This document shows, piece by piece, positions 21,601 to 34,683 of a DNA stretch of 64,000 bases. Each line of letters opens with the position of its first letter. Within the stretch, counting starts at the first letter, position 1. The position numbers and the translations under genes were made by a program. The notes under the pieces are model-generated. The model saw only the letters and a list, made by a program, of their open reading frames with translations. It was not told the DNA's origin and did no database searches. The DNA comes from Liolophura sinensis (Eukaryota; Mollusca; Polyplacophora; Chitonida; Chitonidae), in assembly GCF_032854445.1 (NCBI RefSeq), contig NC_088301.1, positions 3,350,001 to 3,414,000 on the forward strand, written 5' to 3'.

Positions 21601-22483
21601 TCCATGTCTTTGACTCCATGTCTTTAACTCCATGTCTTTGAATCCATGCCTTTGATTCCATGTCTTTGAATCCATGCCTTTGATTCCATGTCTTTGAATC
21701 CTTGTCTTTGAATCCATGTCTTTGACTCCATGTCTTTAACTCCATGTCTTTAACTCTATGTCTTTGATTCCATGCCTTTGATTCCATGTCTTTGATTCCA
21801 TGTCTTTGATTCCATGTCTTTGACTCCATGTCTTTGACTCCATGTCTTTGACTCCATGTCTTTGATTCCATGTCTTTCATTCCATGTCTTTAACTCCATG
21901 TCTTTGATTCCGTGTCTTTGATTGTATGTCTTTAACTCCATGTCTTTGATTCCATGTCTTTGATTCCATGTCTCTAACTCCATGTCTTTGATTCCATGTC
22001 TTTGACTCCATGTCTTTGATTCCATGTCCTTGACTCTATGTCTTTAACTCCATGTCTTTGTTTCCGTGTCTTTGATTCCATGTCTTTCATTCCAAGTCTT
22101 TAACTCCATGTCTTTGATTCCATGTCTTTAACTCCATGTCTTTGATTCCGTGTCTTTGATTGCATGTCTTTGATTCCATGTCTTTGATTCCATATCTTTG
22201 ACTTCATGTCTTTGATTCCATGTCTTTGATTCCATGTCTTTGACTCCATGTCTTTAACTCCATGTCTTTGATTCCATGTCTTTGTTTCCATGTCTTTGAC
22301 TCCATGTCTTTGATTGCATGTCTTTGATTCCGTGTCTTTGATTGTATGTCTTTAACTCCATGTCTTTGATTCCATGTCTTTGATTCCATGTCTCTAACTC
22401 CATGTCTTTGATTCCATGTCTTTGACTCCATGTCTTTGATTCCATGTCTTGATTCCATGTCTTTGATTTGATTTCTTATCTTC
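21601..22483 (+). repeat. 14-bp satellite, main block
   Basis: About 62 units of 'catgtctttgattc' with variants (gactc, aactc). Because 14 is not a multiple of 3, every frame of the minus strand reads the same 14-residue peptide (MESKTWNQRHGIKD), so several spurious ORFs overlap here. Confidence 0.95.
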
Positions 22484-22596
22484 ACGTTACCACCGAGGCT
22501 AAAAAAAGAGTTGATCGTCAGTTTTGACATGACTCAAAAAAAAAAGCCTTGAGTTTCCATCTGGGCATTTAGAAAGGCGGATGATGGTCTTGCTGT
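22484..22596 (+). repeat. Composite-satellite spacer, copy 2
   Basis: Near-identical to 20673-20790, including the poly-A tract and 'ctgggcatttagaaaggcgg'. Confidence 0.9.
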
Positions 22597-23822
22597 CAGG
22601 GGTGTGTGGTGGACGTGCACAAAGGGTGTGTGGTTGTCGTGCACAAAGGGATGTGTGGTGCTCGTGCACAAAGAGGTATGTGATGGTCGTTCACAAAGGG
22701 ATGTGTGGTGGTCATGCACAAAGGGGTATGTAGTGATCGTGCACAAAGGGATGTGTAGTGGTCATGCACAAAAGGATGTGTGGTGGTCGTGCACAAAGGG
22801 ATGTGTGGTGGTCGTGCACAAAGAGGTATGTGATGGTCGTTCATATAGGGATGTGTGGTGGTCATGCACAAAGGGGTATGTAGTGATCGTGCACAAAGGG
22901 GTGTGTGGTGGTCGTGCACAAAGGGATGTGTGGTGGTCGTGCACAAAGAGGTATGTGATGGTCGTTCATATAGGGATGTGTGGTGATCATGCACAAAGGG
23001 GTATGCAGTGATCGTGCACAAAGGGATGTGTAGTGGTCATGCACAAAGGGATGTGTGGTGGTCGTTTACAAAGGGATGTGTGGTGATCGTGCACAAAGGG
23101 ATGTGTGGTGGTCGTGCACAAAGGGATGTGTGGTGATCGTGCACAAAGGGATGTGTGCTGAGGGATGTGTGGCGATCGTGCACAAAGGGATGTGTGGTGG
23201 TCATGCACAAAGGGGTATGTAATGATCGTGCACAAAGGGATGTGTAGTGGTCATGAACAAAGGGGTGTGTGGTGATCATGCACAAAGGGGTGTGTGGTGA
23301 TCATGCACAAAGGTATGTCTGGTGGTCGTTTACACAGGGATGTGTGGTGATCATGCACAAAGGGATGTGTAGTGGTCATGCACAAAGGGGTGTGGTGATC
23401 ATGCACAAATGGATGTGTGGTGATCATGCACAAAGGGGTGTGTTGTGATCATGCACAAAGGGATGTGTATTGGTCATGCACAAAGGGATGTGTAGTGGTC
23501 ATGCACAAAGGGGTGTGTGATGGTCGTGCACAAAGGGATGTGTGGTGATCATGCACAAAAAAGGTGTTTGGTGGTCGTGCACAAAGGGATGTGTGGTGAT
23601 CATGCACAAAGAGGTATGTAGTGATCGTGCACAAAGGGATGTGTAGTGGTCATGCACAAAGGGGTGTGTGGTGATCATGCACAAAGGGATGTGTAGTGGT
23701 CATGCACAAGGGGTATGTGGTGATCATGCACAAAGGGATGTGTGGTGATCATGCACAAAATAGGTGTTTGGTGGTCGTGCACAAAGGGATGTGTAGTGGA
23801 TGTGCACAAAGAGGTGTGTAGT
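22597..23822 (+). repeat. 25-bp satellite, second block
   Basis: About 49 units of 'gggatgtgtggtggtcgtgc' plus 'acaaa'. As 25 is not a multiple of 3, all frames of one strand encode the same 25-residue peptide, which explains the many overlapping short ORFs of type HTSLCARPPHTPLC. Confidence 0.95.
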
Positions 23823-23930
23823 GATTGATTGATTGATTGATCGATTGATCGATTGATTTGACCGGTGTTTTACGCCGTACTCAAGAATATTTCACTTATA
23901 CGACAGCGGCCAGAATTATGGTGGGGAAAA
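23823..23930 (-). mobile_element. Family-1 SINE 3' fragment, minus orientation
   Basis: A (gatt)n/(gatc)n run followed by 'gtgttttacgccgtactcaa', 'atttcacttatacgac' and 'ggccagaattatggtgg'. It splits the 25-bp satellite. Confidence 0.9.
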
Positions 23931-23939
23931 AAAGAGGTC

Positions 23940-25325
23940 GAGCACAAAGAGGTGTGTGCTGGTCGGGCATACAGGCGTGTCTGGTGGTCAGTCACACAGG
24001 GGTGTTTGTTAGTCGTGCACACAGTGATGTCAGATGATCGTACACACAGGAGGGTGTGGTGGTATGCACACAGGGGTGTCAGATGATCGTGGACATAGGG
24101 GTCTGTGGTGATCGTGGACACAGGTGTGTATGGTAGTCGGGCACACCGGGGTGTGTGCTAGTCGTGCTCAGAGGGGCGAGGGGTAGTCGGGCACACAGGG
24201 GTGTGTGGTAGCCTGCACACAGGGGTGTGTGGTCAGCGGGAACACAGAGGTGTGTGCTAGTCGTGTTAAGATTGGTGTGTGGTAGTCAGGCACACAGGGT
24301 TTTTTGTTAGTCGTGCACACAGTGGTGTCAGATGATCATGCACACACGAATGTGTGGTTGTGTGCACACAGTGATATCAGATGATCGTACACACAGGGGG
24401 TGTGATGGTGTGTACACAGGGATGTCAGATGATCGTGCACACATGGGTCTGTTGTGATCGTGCACACAGGTGTATATGGTAGTCGGGCACACCAGGGTGT
24501 GTGCTAGTCGTACTCAAGGGGGGGGGGGGACAAGGGGTAGTCGGGCACACAGGGATGTGTGGTAGTGTGCACACAGTTTTGTCAGATGATTGTGCACACA
24601 GGGGTGTGTGGTGATCGTGCACACAGGGGTGTATGGTAGTCGGGCACAGAGGTGTGTGTGCTAGTCGTGCTCAAAGGGGTGTGTGGTGGTCGTGCACACT
24701 GGTGTGTATGGTGGTCGGGCAATGAGGTGTGTGTGTTAGTCGTGCTCAGAGGGGTGTGTGGTGGTCGTGCACACTGGGGTGTATGGTGATCGTGCACACA
24801 GGGGTGTATGGTAGTCGGGCACAGAGGTGTGTGTGCAAGTCGTGCTCAGAGGGGTGTGTTGTGGTCGTGCACACAGGGGTGTATGGTGGTCAGGCACAGA
24901 GGTGTGTGCGCTAGTCGTGCTCAGAGGGGTGTGTTGTGGTCGTGCACACAGGGGTGTATGGTGGTCGGGCACAGAGGTGTGTGTGCTAGTCGTGCTCAGA
25001 GGGGTGTGTTGTGGTCGTGCACACAGGGGTGTATGGTGGTCGGGCACAGAGGTGTGTGTGCTAGTCGTGCTCAGAGGGGTGTGTGATGGTCGTGCACACA
25101 GGGGTGTATGGTGGTCGTGTACACAGGGGGGTGTATGGTGATGGTGTACACAGGGGTATGTGGTGATCGTCCACACAGGGGTGTGTGGTAGTCGTCCACA
25201 CATCGGCGTGTGGTTGTCGGGCACACATGGGTGCGTGGTAAACAGGCACACAGGGGTGTGTGGTAGTCGTGCACACGGGGGTGTGGGATGGTGTGCACAC
25301 AGAAGCGTCAGATGATCGTGCACAT
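23940..25325 (+). repeat. 25-bp satellite, third block with 75-bp order
   Basis: About 55 units. From about 24730 to 25090 three unit types alternate ('gtgctcagaggggtgtgt', 'gtgcacacaggggtgtat', 'gggcacagaggtgtgtgt'), giving a 75-bp higher-order repeat. Long ORFs here (one of 195 codons on the minus strand) are by-products. Confidence 0.93.
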
Positions 25326-25826
25326 AAGGTAAAATACTGGCATCATTCCGTACATTTTAAGTGTTATCGGTGAATATGTCATAGGCTAACGTTATTTTAA
25401 AGTTTAAATATTTTTTACATTTTGTTTAAGGATGGCATCTTCGGTGAACTAATATTTCTTCAGGATATTGATGTACCGGAACAACAGGTTTGACCTTGGA
25501 AATGAGTTCGGTGCTCAACGTCTATGTGAAGAGAAAGGTATGGTATATAAATACATAACTTTAATTTAAATTTTGTTTAAAAGCCGGATTTCATTACCAG
25601 GAATGATTTTACTAAAGAGACTGTAAGTTCAATCCCCGCTCATGTTGTACAACCAAAAGCAACCATCGATCTTGTGACGCAGTAATCATTGATCGTTGGC
25701 TTAAGAAGCTAAGAAATGCAAGATGTGTACGATAAGTTGTGATTTTGTTGGTGGAAGTGTAAACAATTTTGCCGCTAATGACAAATCCCTTTAAAAGGTC
25801 TGGAGTTTCCAAAGCACTATGGTTTG
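25326..25826. other. Intergenic, nothing firm
   Basis: A short open stretch (RILMYRNNRFDLGNEFGAQR, about 25461-25537) ends at a gtatgg and could be an exon, but no family or partner exon was found. Confidence 0.3.
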
Positions 25827-26039
25827 CCGTGCTAGCGCAGCACAATGACCCAGGAGCGTCTCGCCAATGCAATTGCTTTGAGTTCAAGTCCAGCTCATAC
25901 TGCGTGTCCGTACGTGGGAAGGTCTGCCAAAATCCTGATGATGATCATGAGTTCCTTCCTTGTTCTGCCCGGTTTCTCCCATTATAATGCTGGCCGCTGA
26001 TATATAAGTGAAATATTCTTGAGTACGGCGTATCAAACA
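25827..26039 (+). mobile_element. Family-1 SINE
   Basis: Landmarks 'cacaatgacccaggagcgtc', 'gagttcaagtccagctcat', 'cgtacgtgggaaggtctgcc', 'ataagtgaaatattcttgag' and 'acggcgta'. Diverged in the middle. Confidence 0.88.
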
Positions 26040-28496
26040 TGTCAAAGGTCAAGAGCGCAGCAAGACAATCGCTGTTATTCGGTCCATCTTTTTATTCACA
26101 ATTGTACAGTGGCCCTGAACATGGTTACCTACAGGTAACGACTGCCGCGTTTTTACGTGTTTATGCATCTGGTCACTGCATGGAACCTTTCCAGAATAGC
26201 AAAAGGGAAAGAATGCAAATTTGCAACGCCATTTGTTTCCTAGGTTAACAAGCCAAATAAAATGTTAATGAATTTTTCATGGCACGTGTAATCGACCAAA
26301 GAGATCTTAATTTTATGTTAAATATTAACCAGACAGAGTCTACGTGTGGTCGCAGTAGATTACTCTGGTTGGTCTTCTGATGTATTTGGGTATGTGTAAT
26401 GACTTTACAGACCCCGTATCTGCTCCTTATTACGGTGCCTTAATTTCTTTTATAGTGAAGCATAGGTATAATTGTAGTTCATTTAGCTATTTTCTCAGTA
26501 ACCGCTGTCATCTGTGAAAAATTCTAAGTAGGCCTGTGTGCTGAATGTGTTTATGCTACCGGCCACATAATCTCAGTAACAATACGTAATAACACCAGCT
26601 GTGTGCGGAAGTGTGTTTCTCACTTAACTTACACATATAAGCCGCGTTCTCACCTAACGTATGCTAACTATTTTAGCTACCCATAATTCATGCCCGATTT
26701 GAGCAAAATGGTGTTTATCTTTCCACTAAAAGTAAAAATTCGTTGGCCTATCTTCCGGTGTTTTTAAATCACTCATACTCATTACAAAGGTTGTCTACAT
26801 ATTGATCTATTGGACGTCCATATCAAGATAAATGCTGTTAAATACTTGTTTAATAAAATAATGTTAAACTCCAATAAGCTTGTTTACGACTGTAAGAGCA
26901 CATTTTCTTAGATGATGTCATAATTATGAAAAAAACGAGGGTATACTTGATAATGGCGGAGTGCAGTATGTTTTGACGGAGAGCGACACCAGTTACCTCA
27001 GCTGTGATCGTCTCTAATTTAAACCCAGTTTCTGACAGTGGCACGTGTTTTGGTATAATATAACCTTAATATGTGAAATTTATTTTATCTCCTGTAGCTA
27101 TATGATCTTACTGTAGTATGGCTTCGGTGTTCCGAAATTGTGTTATAAAAAATACAGTTCAGTTAACCTCGGAATGTGGTCTTTATTTAAACTTTGGGAG
27201 TTTGATGTAACCCGTGGGATGCAGATTCTGTGGAATAAAACACCTCTCACTGTCCACTGTCCAGCATATCACTTGATTTGGACAATTTATTATGCCTCAT
27301 GTGGCAATGAAGTCATCTTCTCATAACCAAGCTTATGAGGTACAATATTATGAAGTAATATTAAAGGCAACTGAGGTATATCGACTATGACTGATTGTAC
27401 AGATGGCTGAAAACAGACGGCAAGCTATGGTGTTCCCTATATACCTGGTTACACTATTTCTCCACAGCTGACAACACTGTTGATTTGGTTACACTGTTGT
27501 TCAGGTTACACTCCTACCCATGCTGTGTTAATAATCACAGCATGTTTTGCCACCTTTGTTTGTAAGGTGGTCAGTTTAGAGAACAGTGACATCCCCTTAG
27601 CGTTACATCGCTGATGTCTGTCCTAATCCACTTGTATCTGATTTACAACAGTGTATTACAATAGGCCAGTTTTGTGCCCAGCTGTCACACATGGATAGTC
27701 TGGAGCTTTATACCTGATTATATCCCATAGAGGAGACTACGACTTAAGCATAAGGAGGATTTCGTATACTTTAGGACAGTTTAAGCCTTATAGAGGATAT
27801 TTCAAAGTTGAACTCACATGTGTGAATAAAGCATTGTACCCAGTACATGTAATAGTAATTGCTGGTCACATGGCCATTACGTAGTATAGGCGCGATAATC
27901 TGCAATGTTCAAGTGATATGTTCTGTGTTATTTATCGCTCGACATAAACTGAGACTGTGTAATTAACTGGATAACTAAATCATGGATATGCTATACGCCT
28001 ATGCCATCTGATTATCACTACCTCTGAAATATAGTAAGAATGCCCCTCTCACTAGTGAATCTATACATGTTACTTTAATTCTGGTTAATCTTTCAGCCCG
28101 TTTACGTCTCTCTTCTAGATTACGCATTTTGTCTGTGACAATTGAGCAGACGAAGGTATCCATTATATTTCTTATCTTCTCGACTCTTTAGCTTGCCTTC
28201 TACAGTGCGTATTTTCTCTGTTCAAGTAGAGCGGAAGAAAGCACGTGTGTTGTTTCCTCTCTACTCTTTTGCCAGTAGTCGACGACCGACGGGACATGTT
28301 TAAGGATTCTAGCCCAACCAAATTCGCAGAAAGTTAATCAAACTTTATATAGCCATTGCACTGGTCAGAGTGCATGATTCAGTAGTTTGATGAAGTTTGT
28401 TACACTTCAACATGCACCGGACGTGCTGAGAGCGTTTTTGGGAACAAAGGCTGAAGTTTCATTGATTTTTATATTCTTCGCTAAATCAGGCCGAGT
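26040..28496. other. Intergenic, nothing recognised
   Basis: AT-rich, no repeat family or supported exon seen on either strand. Confidence 0.4.
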
Positions 28497-28497
28497 T

Positions 28498-28600
28498 GTG
28501 TGATGTTGATCGTCCGTCCGCCCGTCCGCCCGTCCGCCCGTCCGCTCGTCCGTCCGTCAGCCCGTCAGCCCATCCGTCCGTCCGTCCGTCCGTCCATGTA
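28498..28600 (+). repeat. (CCGT/CCGC)n microsatellite
   Basis: 'cgtccgtccgcccgtccgcc' and onward, mixing 4-bp and 8-bp periods. The DGRADGR-type peptide on the minus strand is a by-product. Confidence 0.95.
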
Positions 28601-29884
28601 TCTGCCCAACTGTAGCTTCTTGTGTGGTCTGTACATTCTACAATTGCTATAGACCTCAATTCTTGTGAGTGGGTGTATTCGAGGCCGTACAATATAATTG
28701 CCGAAGCATACATACATATTTTTGTACCCGGGTGCTAAAAACGTACAAGATAAGTTTTCCTAGATATACAAGAAGGAAATTTAAGAAAAAACATTAGGAA
28801 TTGCGTCATGGAACAAGTTTTGTAAATACAAGCGCATTTCGACCAGTGTTGGGTACATCCGGTTCTGTAGTTCACGTAAGCTTATGTTTAGGCCCACATA
28901 CACCTGACCATGATGCTCAAATTTTAAGATTTTGGTGCATATATTCTTTTTTGTACCACACAGCTCACGGCACAGCATGTCACCGTTTCTTAATAATTAT
29001 AACTTCACCCAATGCAATGGATTTTGCCGTCGAAATCGAGCTTTTGGAGTTAAACATTAGGAATTAGAAAAGGTGCTCTAACTTCATTGTCCTTGCAATA
29101 ATATAGACTTCCAACATATCCATGTGTACAGCTTGTTTTGTTACGGGTCACTAACTAAAGGCAATTGTGGTAGCGAGTATGACTGATTTTACCGAGAGCT
29201 GAATATAGACGACTCTCTAAAATAAATAGACTATAATTGATTTACATTACCTGTAGAGCGAAACATCAACACATTGTAAACCACACTACGTCGCTATAAT
29301 AGGTCAGGTTTTTCTCCAGTACGCTTTCCCTTTTCTTGGCCTGATTATTTGTAAGATTATTTTCCATGAACCATAAACGGAAGTGGATGACATTGTGACC
29401 CTCACAACTCTTCTAGATCGATTTATTAGCACATGTTGTAATACTAAAATAAAAGGGACTGGCTGTCAGAGGAACCATAGCTGACAGGTTCACTAGCTTA
29501 AGCGGGTTTTCGAGAATACAGTTCGATATACAGATAAAGAGGTGTCGATGTGTGGCCCAACACGTGTGTATTCCCAGATTGCCATTTCCCTATATATAGG
29601 CCCACCATACAAATAGGATGTATGTAAATATAAATGTATGTTATTATGATCTGTACTATAATTTATACACGTCTGTATGTAAGGAGCAATTCCTTTCAAC
29701 CCCATCGTTTTACTATCAATTTTAACTTTAAAGGATACATGAAATGCTTTGGTTTTATTTCCTAATGTACAGATTATTATGTGTATTAACATATGAGAGT
29801 ACAAACAAATTTTTCAACTTTCAAGTTGGGGGTAAAAATGGCTTCAAAGTATAGTTTTCTTATGGCCGCAGCGGTCCGTCCGGA
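28601..29884. other. Intergenic, nothing recognised
   Basis: No supported feature. Confidence 0.4.
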
Positions 29885-30006
29885 TATTTATTTATTTATT
29901 TCATTGATGTTTTACGCCGTACTCAAGAATATTTCACTTATGCGACGGAGGCCAGCATTATGGTCAGAGGAACCGGTCAGAGCCCGGGGGAATCCCACGA
30001 CCGGAA
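29885..30006 (-). mobile_element. Family-1 SINE 3' fragment, minus orientation
   Basis: (attt)n, then 'gatgttttacgccgtactca', 'atttcacttatgcgacgg', 'ggccagcattatggtc' and 'agagcccgggggaatcccac'. Confidence 0.9.
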
Positions 30007-30293
30007 TTTTGTCCGAAAATTTAGTAGCTTGCAGCGGTGACGTCAACAGTGATCACTGATGAACTCTGTTGGGGACAGACCGAACGGAACTGGTCGTATG
30101 GGGATGGGGGTGTGGGGAATAGACCGAATGGAGGCGGGTGTACGGGCGCGGAGAGGGTGCTAAGCTGGGCCGAAGAAGCCATGCATTATCTGTGCACATG
30201 TCACCTTGCCCAAACTGTGGTGGCACTTCGGGGTGTTCACCGAGTTCTGAGAAAGATCAAGGATGACGTAGGGTGAATGACTTAAAGTTAACC

Positions 30294-30434
30294 ATGGGAC
30301 TCGAAAAGTGTATCTCAGTTGTCATTGCGTTGATTGTGGTTGTTACTGACGGAACGCCGACGGAGAGCATCAGGGGTGGTCAGGGGATTATATTGACAGT
30401 TCAGGAATGTAATAACAAACTCACGCTTCACTGA
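30294..30434 (+). CDS. Small ORF with signal peptide, possible first exon
   Basis: 46 codons opening MGLEKCISVVIALIVVVTDG, a convincing signal peptide, in a good start context (ACCATGG). The tail ILTVQECNNKLTLH followed by a stop vaguely recalls the beginning of SUEL/rhamnose-binding lectin domains (Cys, then a L-x-L pattern), but no further lectin exon was found before 34.6 kb. No strong donor lies inside. It may be a gene relic or chance. Confidence 0.25.
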   Translation: MGLEKCISVVIALIVVVTDGTPTESIRGGQGIILTVQECNNKLTLH

Positions 30435-31350
30435 ACAGTTAGTCTCTGCTCCGACTCCTACCACCAACACAGTGCTTCCGAAAAGATGTTAAAGTAAATC
30501 GTGGTAGTTTTCGGAAACCGCAGTTTTCATGGACGCGGGAAACTGATAACATATTTCTCAGTGAAATTCGCTTTTAGGTGAAATGCATTTGTACACATAT
30601 TCACTGCGTAATAAGGGCTCTCAGCAAAGGAGCGTCCTCCAGATAACAGCGTGAGGTAAATTCCACGTTGGCCTAATCCAAACAAGCACTTCTCTGCAGC
30701 TTACACTGGGCATATACATTTCTTGTTTGGTGTGGTCATGCTTTGAGACAGTGTTTGGAATTTTAAGGTTTGTAATAGACAACACATGCCTTGATACCTT
30801 CTTCGATTTCATTCATAGTTATATTTAGAGATCCAGGGTAATGAAGTCGCTCTCTTTTGTCATCTTGCCGCCAACAAAAATCATGCAAAAGTAAACCACA
30901 GTAACTCAAGTGCGAAACTTTAGGTCATTTACCGTAATTTCTGAAAAAAATGCGAGCGTTGACGGAAAATAATCATAATATATAGGGATAATTAAGAGGT
31001 ATAAAAAATACCCCAAAATGAAATAGTTTTAATCAAAAATTCCGGGGCATAATTTTCTTCAATTTGCACAAGAGACATAATCTTTGTGTTATAGTTCCTT
31101 TTCATGTATCCTTTAATATTTCCCTAAATTTTGTCCAATGTCCAGTTTACCTTATAAAGTACTCTCAATCAGTTACTCGTTAATACACTGCAGTTTTCAA
31201 AGAATAAATGTGTTTGTTCAAGAGTACATTGTTTACCTGAGCTCTTATTGACATAATTTTCATAGGTGGGTAATGGATTGTTTCTAAGTATAATACAGCA
31301 AAAACGTTTTCTTTCTTTTTCGTGTATTCTTATAATCTGAGTGGTCATTG
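30435..31350. other. Intergenic, nothing recognised
   Basis: No supported feature. Confidence 0.4.
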
Positions 31351-31443
31351 ATTTATTTGATTGATGTTTTACTCCGTACTCAGGAATATTTCACTTATAC
31401 GGTAATGGCAAGCATGGTGGCTGGAGGAAACCAGGCAGAGCCC
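31351..31443 (-). mobile_element. Family-1 SINE 3' fragment, minus orientation
   Basis: 'gatgttttactccgtactca', 'atttcacttatacgg', 'ggaggaaaccaggcagagcc'. Confidence 0.88.
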
Positions 31444-34400
31444 GAAAAAAAAACACAGAATTGTATTACTTTTCTTATCTTTTTGTATCTACCCAAAACA
31501 TGTCTGTATGTATATTACGCATTATAAACTTTCTATTTGTCACTAAGCCTATGTTTAAAACAAGGTGGTAAGCGGGGCTGCAGTAACAATTCTAAAACCT
31601 TAATGTAGATTGTCGGTGACAAGTTTGGTGTGACAACTCTAATCTAGGCTTTGCATTTGTATGAACACTCTGTGCGTTGAGCGCACTTACACCAGGCGAC
31701 CAAGATTACCTGTTGTGTTAAATAAAGGATTATCCAGCCTAAACTTTGGCTGGAAACCCGGTTAAATCACACACCAGTTATACGACTATGTTGATATGTA
31801 CAAGAGCAATGCAAATACACGCAATTCCGAACCGAACAATAGCAGGTATATGTCCGGTATAGTGTAGTGGACAGTAGATTTAAAGGCCAACACGTGAGGC
31901 GAGGGAATTTTGTCAGGATTCCGGTTTGTCATGGATCATAGCGGGGTAAGTTAATGATGTTAGAACCACAAGCCTAGACTAATATGATTAAAGACGTACA
32001 GCATAGAAAATAAAACCAGAGCAGCGACGACAGTGTGATTTTTGGCAAATGGTTACACGTAACCGGTGAAATAAGGCCTCCTGTCAATTTACCATGACTT
32101 AATCAGAATTAGGTAGATATAGTCATACTTCCCTTTGTTGAGAAAGAATACTCTGTTTAGGCTTGCCGAGCCTTCATGAAGATGTTTCATTTTAGCTTGC
32201 TGTGAAATAAGGGTAATCTATTTTGTACTTTACTCGTAAGTTCTGTTTGGACGGTGTAACAGACATGTCGTGTCCTAGAGTTAGGAGTATCATTGTAGTA
32301 GTGCATAATTTCTGAAATCATGAAATTGAATAGAAGATTGGCCAGAAAGAGAGATTTTCCAAATGAGTGCTTAATTTTTCAGGGTGACATTCGTGGGGCA
32401 AAATTGTTGACCAAACCAGCCACTGAAAACGCTGGTGACTGTGGTTCATAGCCTAATGCATATGCAAGAAGCAGTTTGATAAGTGAGTGCCAAAGTGTGT
32501 AATAACTGCCATCGCATTTGATAAGGTAATTTCTGAGCGTGCGAGTTTCTGTCTAGTGCCAGCATGTGGACATTTGGCTTCGCTAGCTTCATTGTAAGCA
32601 GTCCATACGAGCTAAACACATCGATAAATGGACACATTGAAGTAATTTTCACAATAACACAAATGCGGACGTAAGCCTACACACAGGGTTCAGAAGTCGG
32701 ACAACTTCGAGGTTATGGACAGCTGTCGTCCACGTCAAGAGAGCTCACTGGATGGCACTGCTATATAAACGTACAACACTCAGGATCATAAGAATCACCG
32801 GGCTGGATTATAGGATTTTAGGCTTCTGCCTTACTCTCTTTGAGATTCGGATATACCCTAGAAACTATTCTAATAACATAATTCTCCCTGTAAATCAACT
32901 AAGTACAACTTTGTTGCTCAAATGGCGGGTGCAGACCTGATTGAATAGGGTCGATCATATTTTTACACTGAGGGGGTATTTCATAAACAAAATATATAAT
33001 ACAACCACAGTGTGCAGGAAACTGAATTGGGCCAGCTTAAAATTCTCCACGTCGTATACACTGAGATTAAAATTTCTAGATCATACTGTTTTATGCACAG
33101 ACACTAATATGTATTTGCCACAGGATGGCAATGGCCACCTATAACTTAATGAGCTTATACTATTTTCTCACTTTTATATGCCGAGGATCTGATTCCTTTT
33201 TTCTGAGACTGTAGAAGCCTCAAAAGCAACCTAATAACCTATCCAGTTATTGTCAGGAATGGTGTATACGAGTAAATTTCATAAAACAAGGATAATGATA
33301 TTTTGTAAAGGTAGACTAATTCGGTCGGCCGCATTAGCATTGGTAACTTGATGGACTGTCGTATTTAGTGTGAAGTCTCTGCTATTTTCGTTAGACCATT
33401 GCTACTCTATTCGCGTGAGATATGCAAAGGACTTTCTTAACTCGCTCTCTGTTGTGTTTGCAGAATATATTCTGTAGATATCTATTAAAATTAAATACAT
33501 AAACAGCAAAGTGTGGCTCTTTAGGGTGAATTAGACAGAATGCCATTGTTATATTATTATATTCAATAAATCAGTGTCTTTCTGTTAGCCACATTTTAAG
33601 TTACATATGAGAAATTTGTTTTCACAACAGATTGGTTTACGTAGCTTAAATCCCCGAAACTTATATCTTTTATAAAGAGAACTTCATTCTCAAAGATTGC
33701 TGATTGAAACATCTAGATATGGTAACAAAGAACTGAGGGCACAGTCTGGTAATGTAAACGTTGTAATAAGAATGAATTCACGGTGTCAGAGTATCTCCTC
33801 TATAGCCATTAAATTAGTTATTTGCACATATTACTGGAACAAAACCCGCTTTTAAGTGTTTTCAACTCTTTTCAAATCCACCCCTTTTCGAACCCATCCA
33901 AAGCAATCGAGAAAAATCTACCCCAATTTTGTATGAAGGCTTGAAACCTCAATATGTACATGCCATGTGAAGTCTTCCATGAACGATGTAATGTGGTCAG
34001 AATCAGTTGTCTTCATCCCCAGGTAGGGTTTTTTTATTGCATTATTGTTGTCATCATTTGCTGTTGGTTATCTTATTATTGAAGTGAGAAGTACTAATGT
34101 ACTAAAGCTAAATAAGCAACTTCATCGTGAACTTGGCTCATTCGTTACATTGTTTCCACGCCCATTCTTTGACAACTTCGATTCTAATTCAATCCACCCC
34201 AGCAAAGAAATCCTTGTCCGATGCGATAAACATAAACGTCAAAGACTTGCGGGGAGTCCGTGTAAATGCTTCACAGTATTTATGTAATTTCTACTCTTGG
34301 AAGAATGAACGGACGAGTAATTCCTAATGCGTGTATTCATAACTTACATAATACGTGAAACGCTGTATGGCCACCGAAACAAAGGCACAGCGGGTAAGGC

Positions 34401-34641
34401 TGGCCTTCTCACTCGACCGATTGGACAAGGTGTGCCTCCTGGTCTACCTCCGTACACTGACGCACATGACAGTGTACCAACGGCCTCTCTCACCGACAAG
34501 TGTTTTACCTATACCGTTATGTAAAGAGAGCAGCTGTTTAGCCATCTCATCGCATAGCGGCAGTCACTTGTATTTTCTCGTAGGTTAGTCAATACACTAA
34601 CCTTCTACGAAAACTTAAGGAAAACCGCCCAAGCAAGTAGG
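31444..34641. other. Intergenic, upstream of the MATE gene
   Basis: No supported exon. A short dispersed segment at about 32030-32105 ('ggttacacgtaaccggtgaa') resembles 48370-48440. The 5' untranslated region and promoter of the MATE gene should lie at the right end; no clear core-promoter motif can be chosen by eye. Confidence 0.4.
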
Positions 34642-34683
34642 ATGGAAGTAAATGGCGATGTAGCCAAACGTGGAGAAGCACAG
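34642..34683 (+). CDS. MATE exon 1 (candidate start)
   Basis: MEVNGDVAKRGEAQ followed by a consensus donor CAG|gtaagg, phase 0, matching the phase 0 start of exon 2. A lies at -3 and G at +4 of the ATG. No in-frame ATG occurs in exons 2-3 before TM1, so an upstream start exon is needed. Joining it across a 6.8-kb intron is inference. Confidence 0.6.

Noticed and set aside
22596-25323. Repeat peptides of HTPLCARP / CTKGCVVV type on both strands
   Set aside because: Products of a 25-bp satellite read in all frames; no start context, splice sites or domain.
25461-25537. Possible exon RILMYRNNRFDLGNEFGAQR
   Set aside because: Open stretch with a plausible donor, but no family match, no partner exon, and surrounded by satellites.
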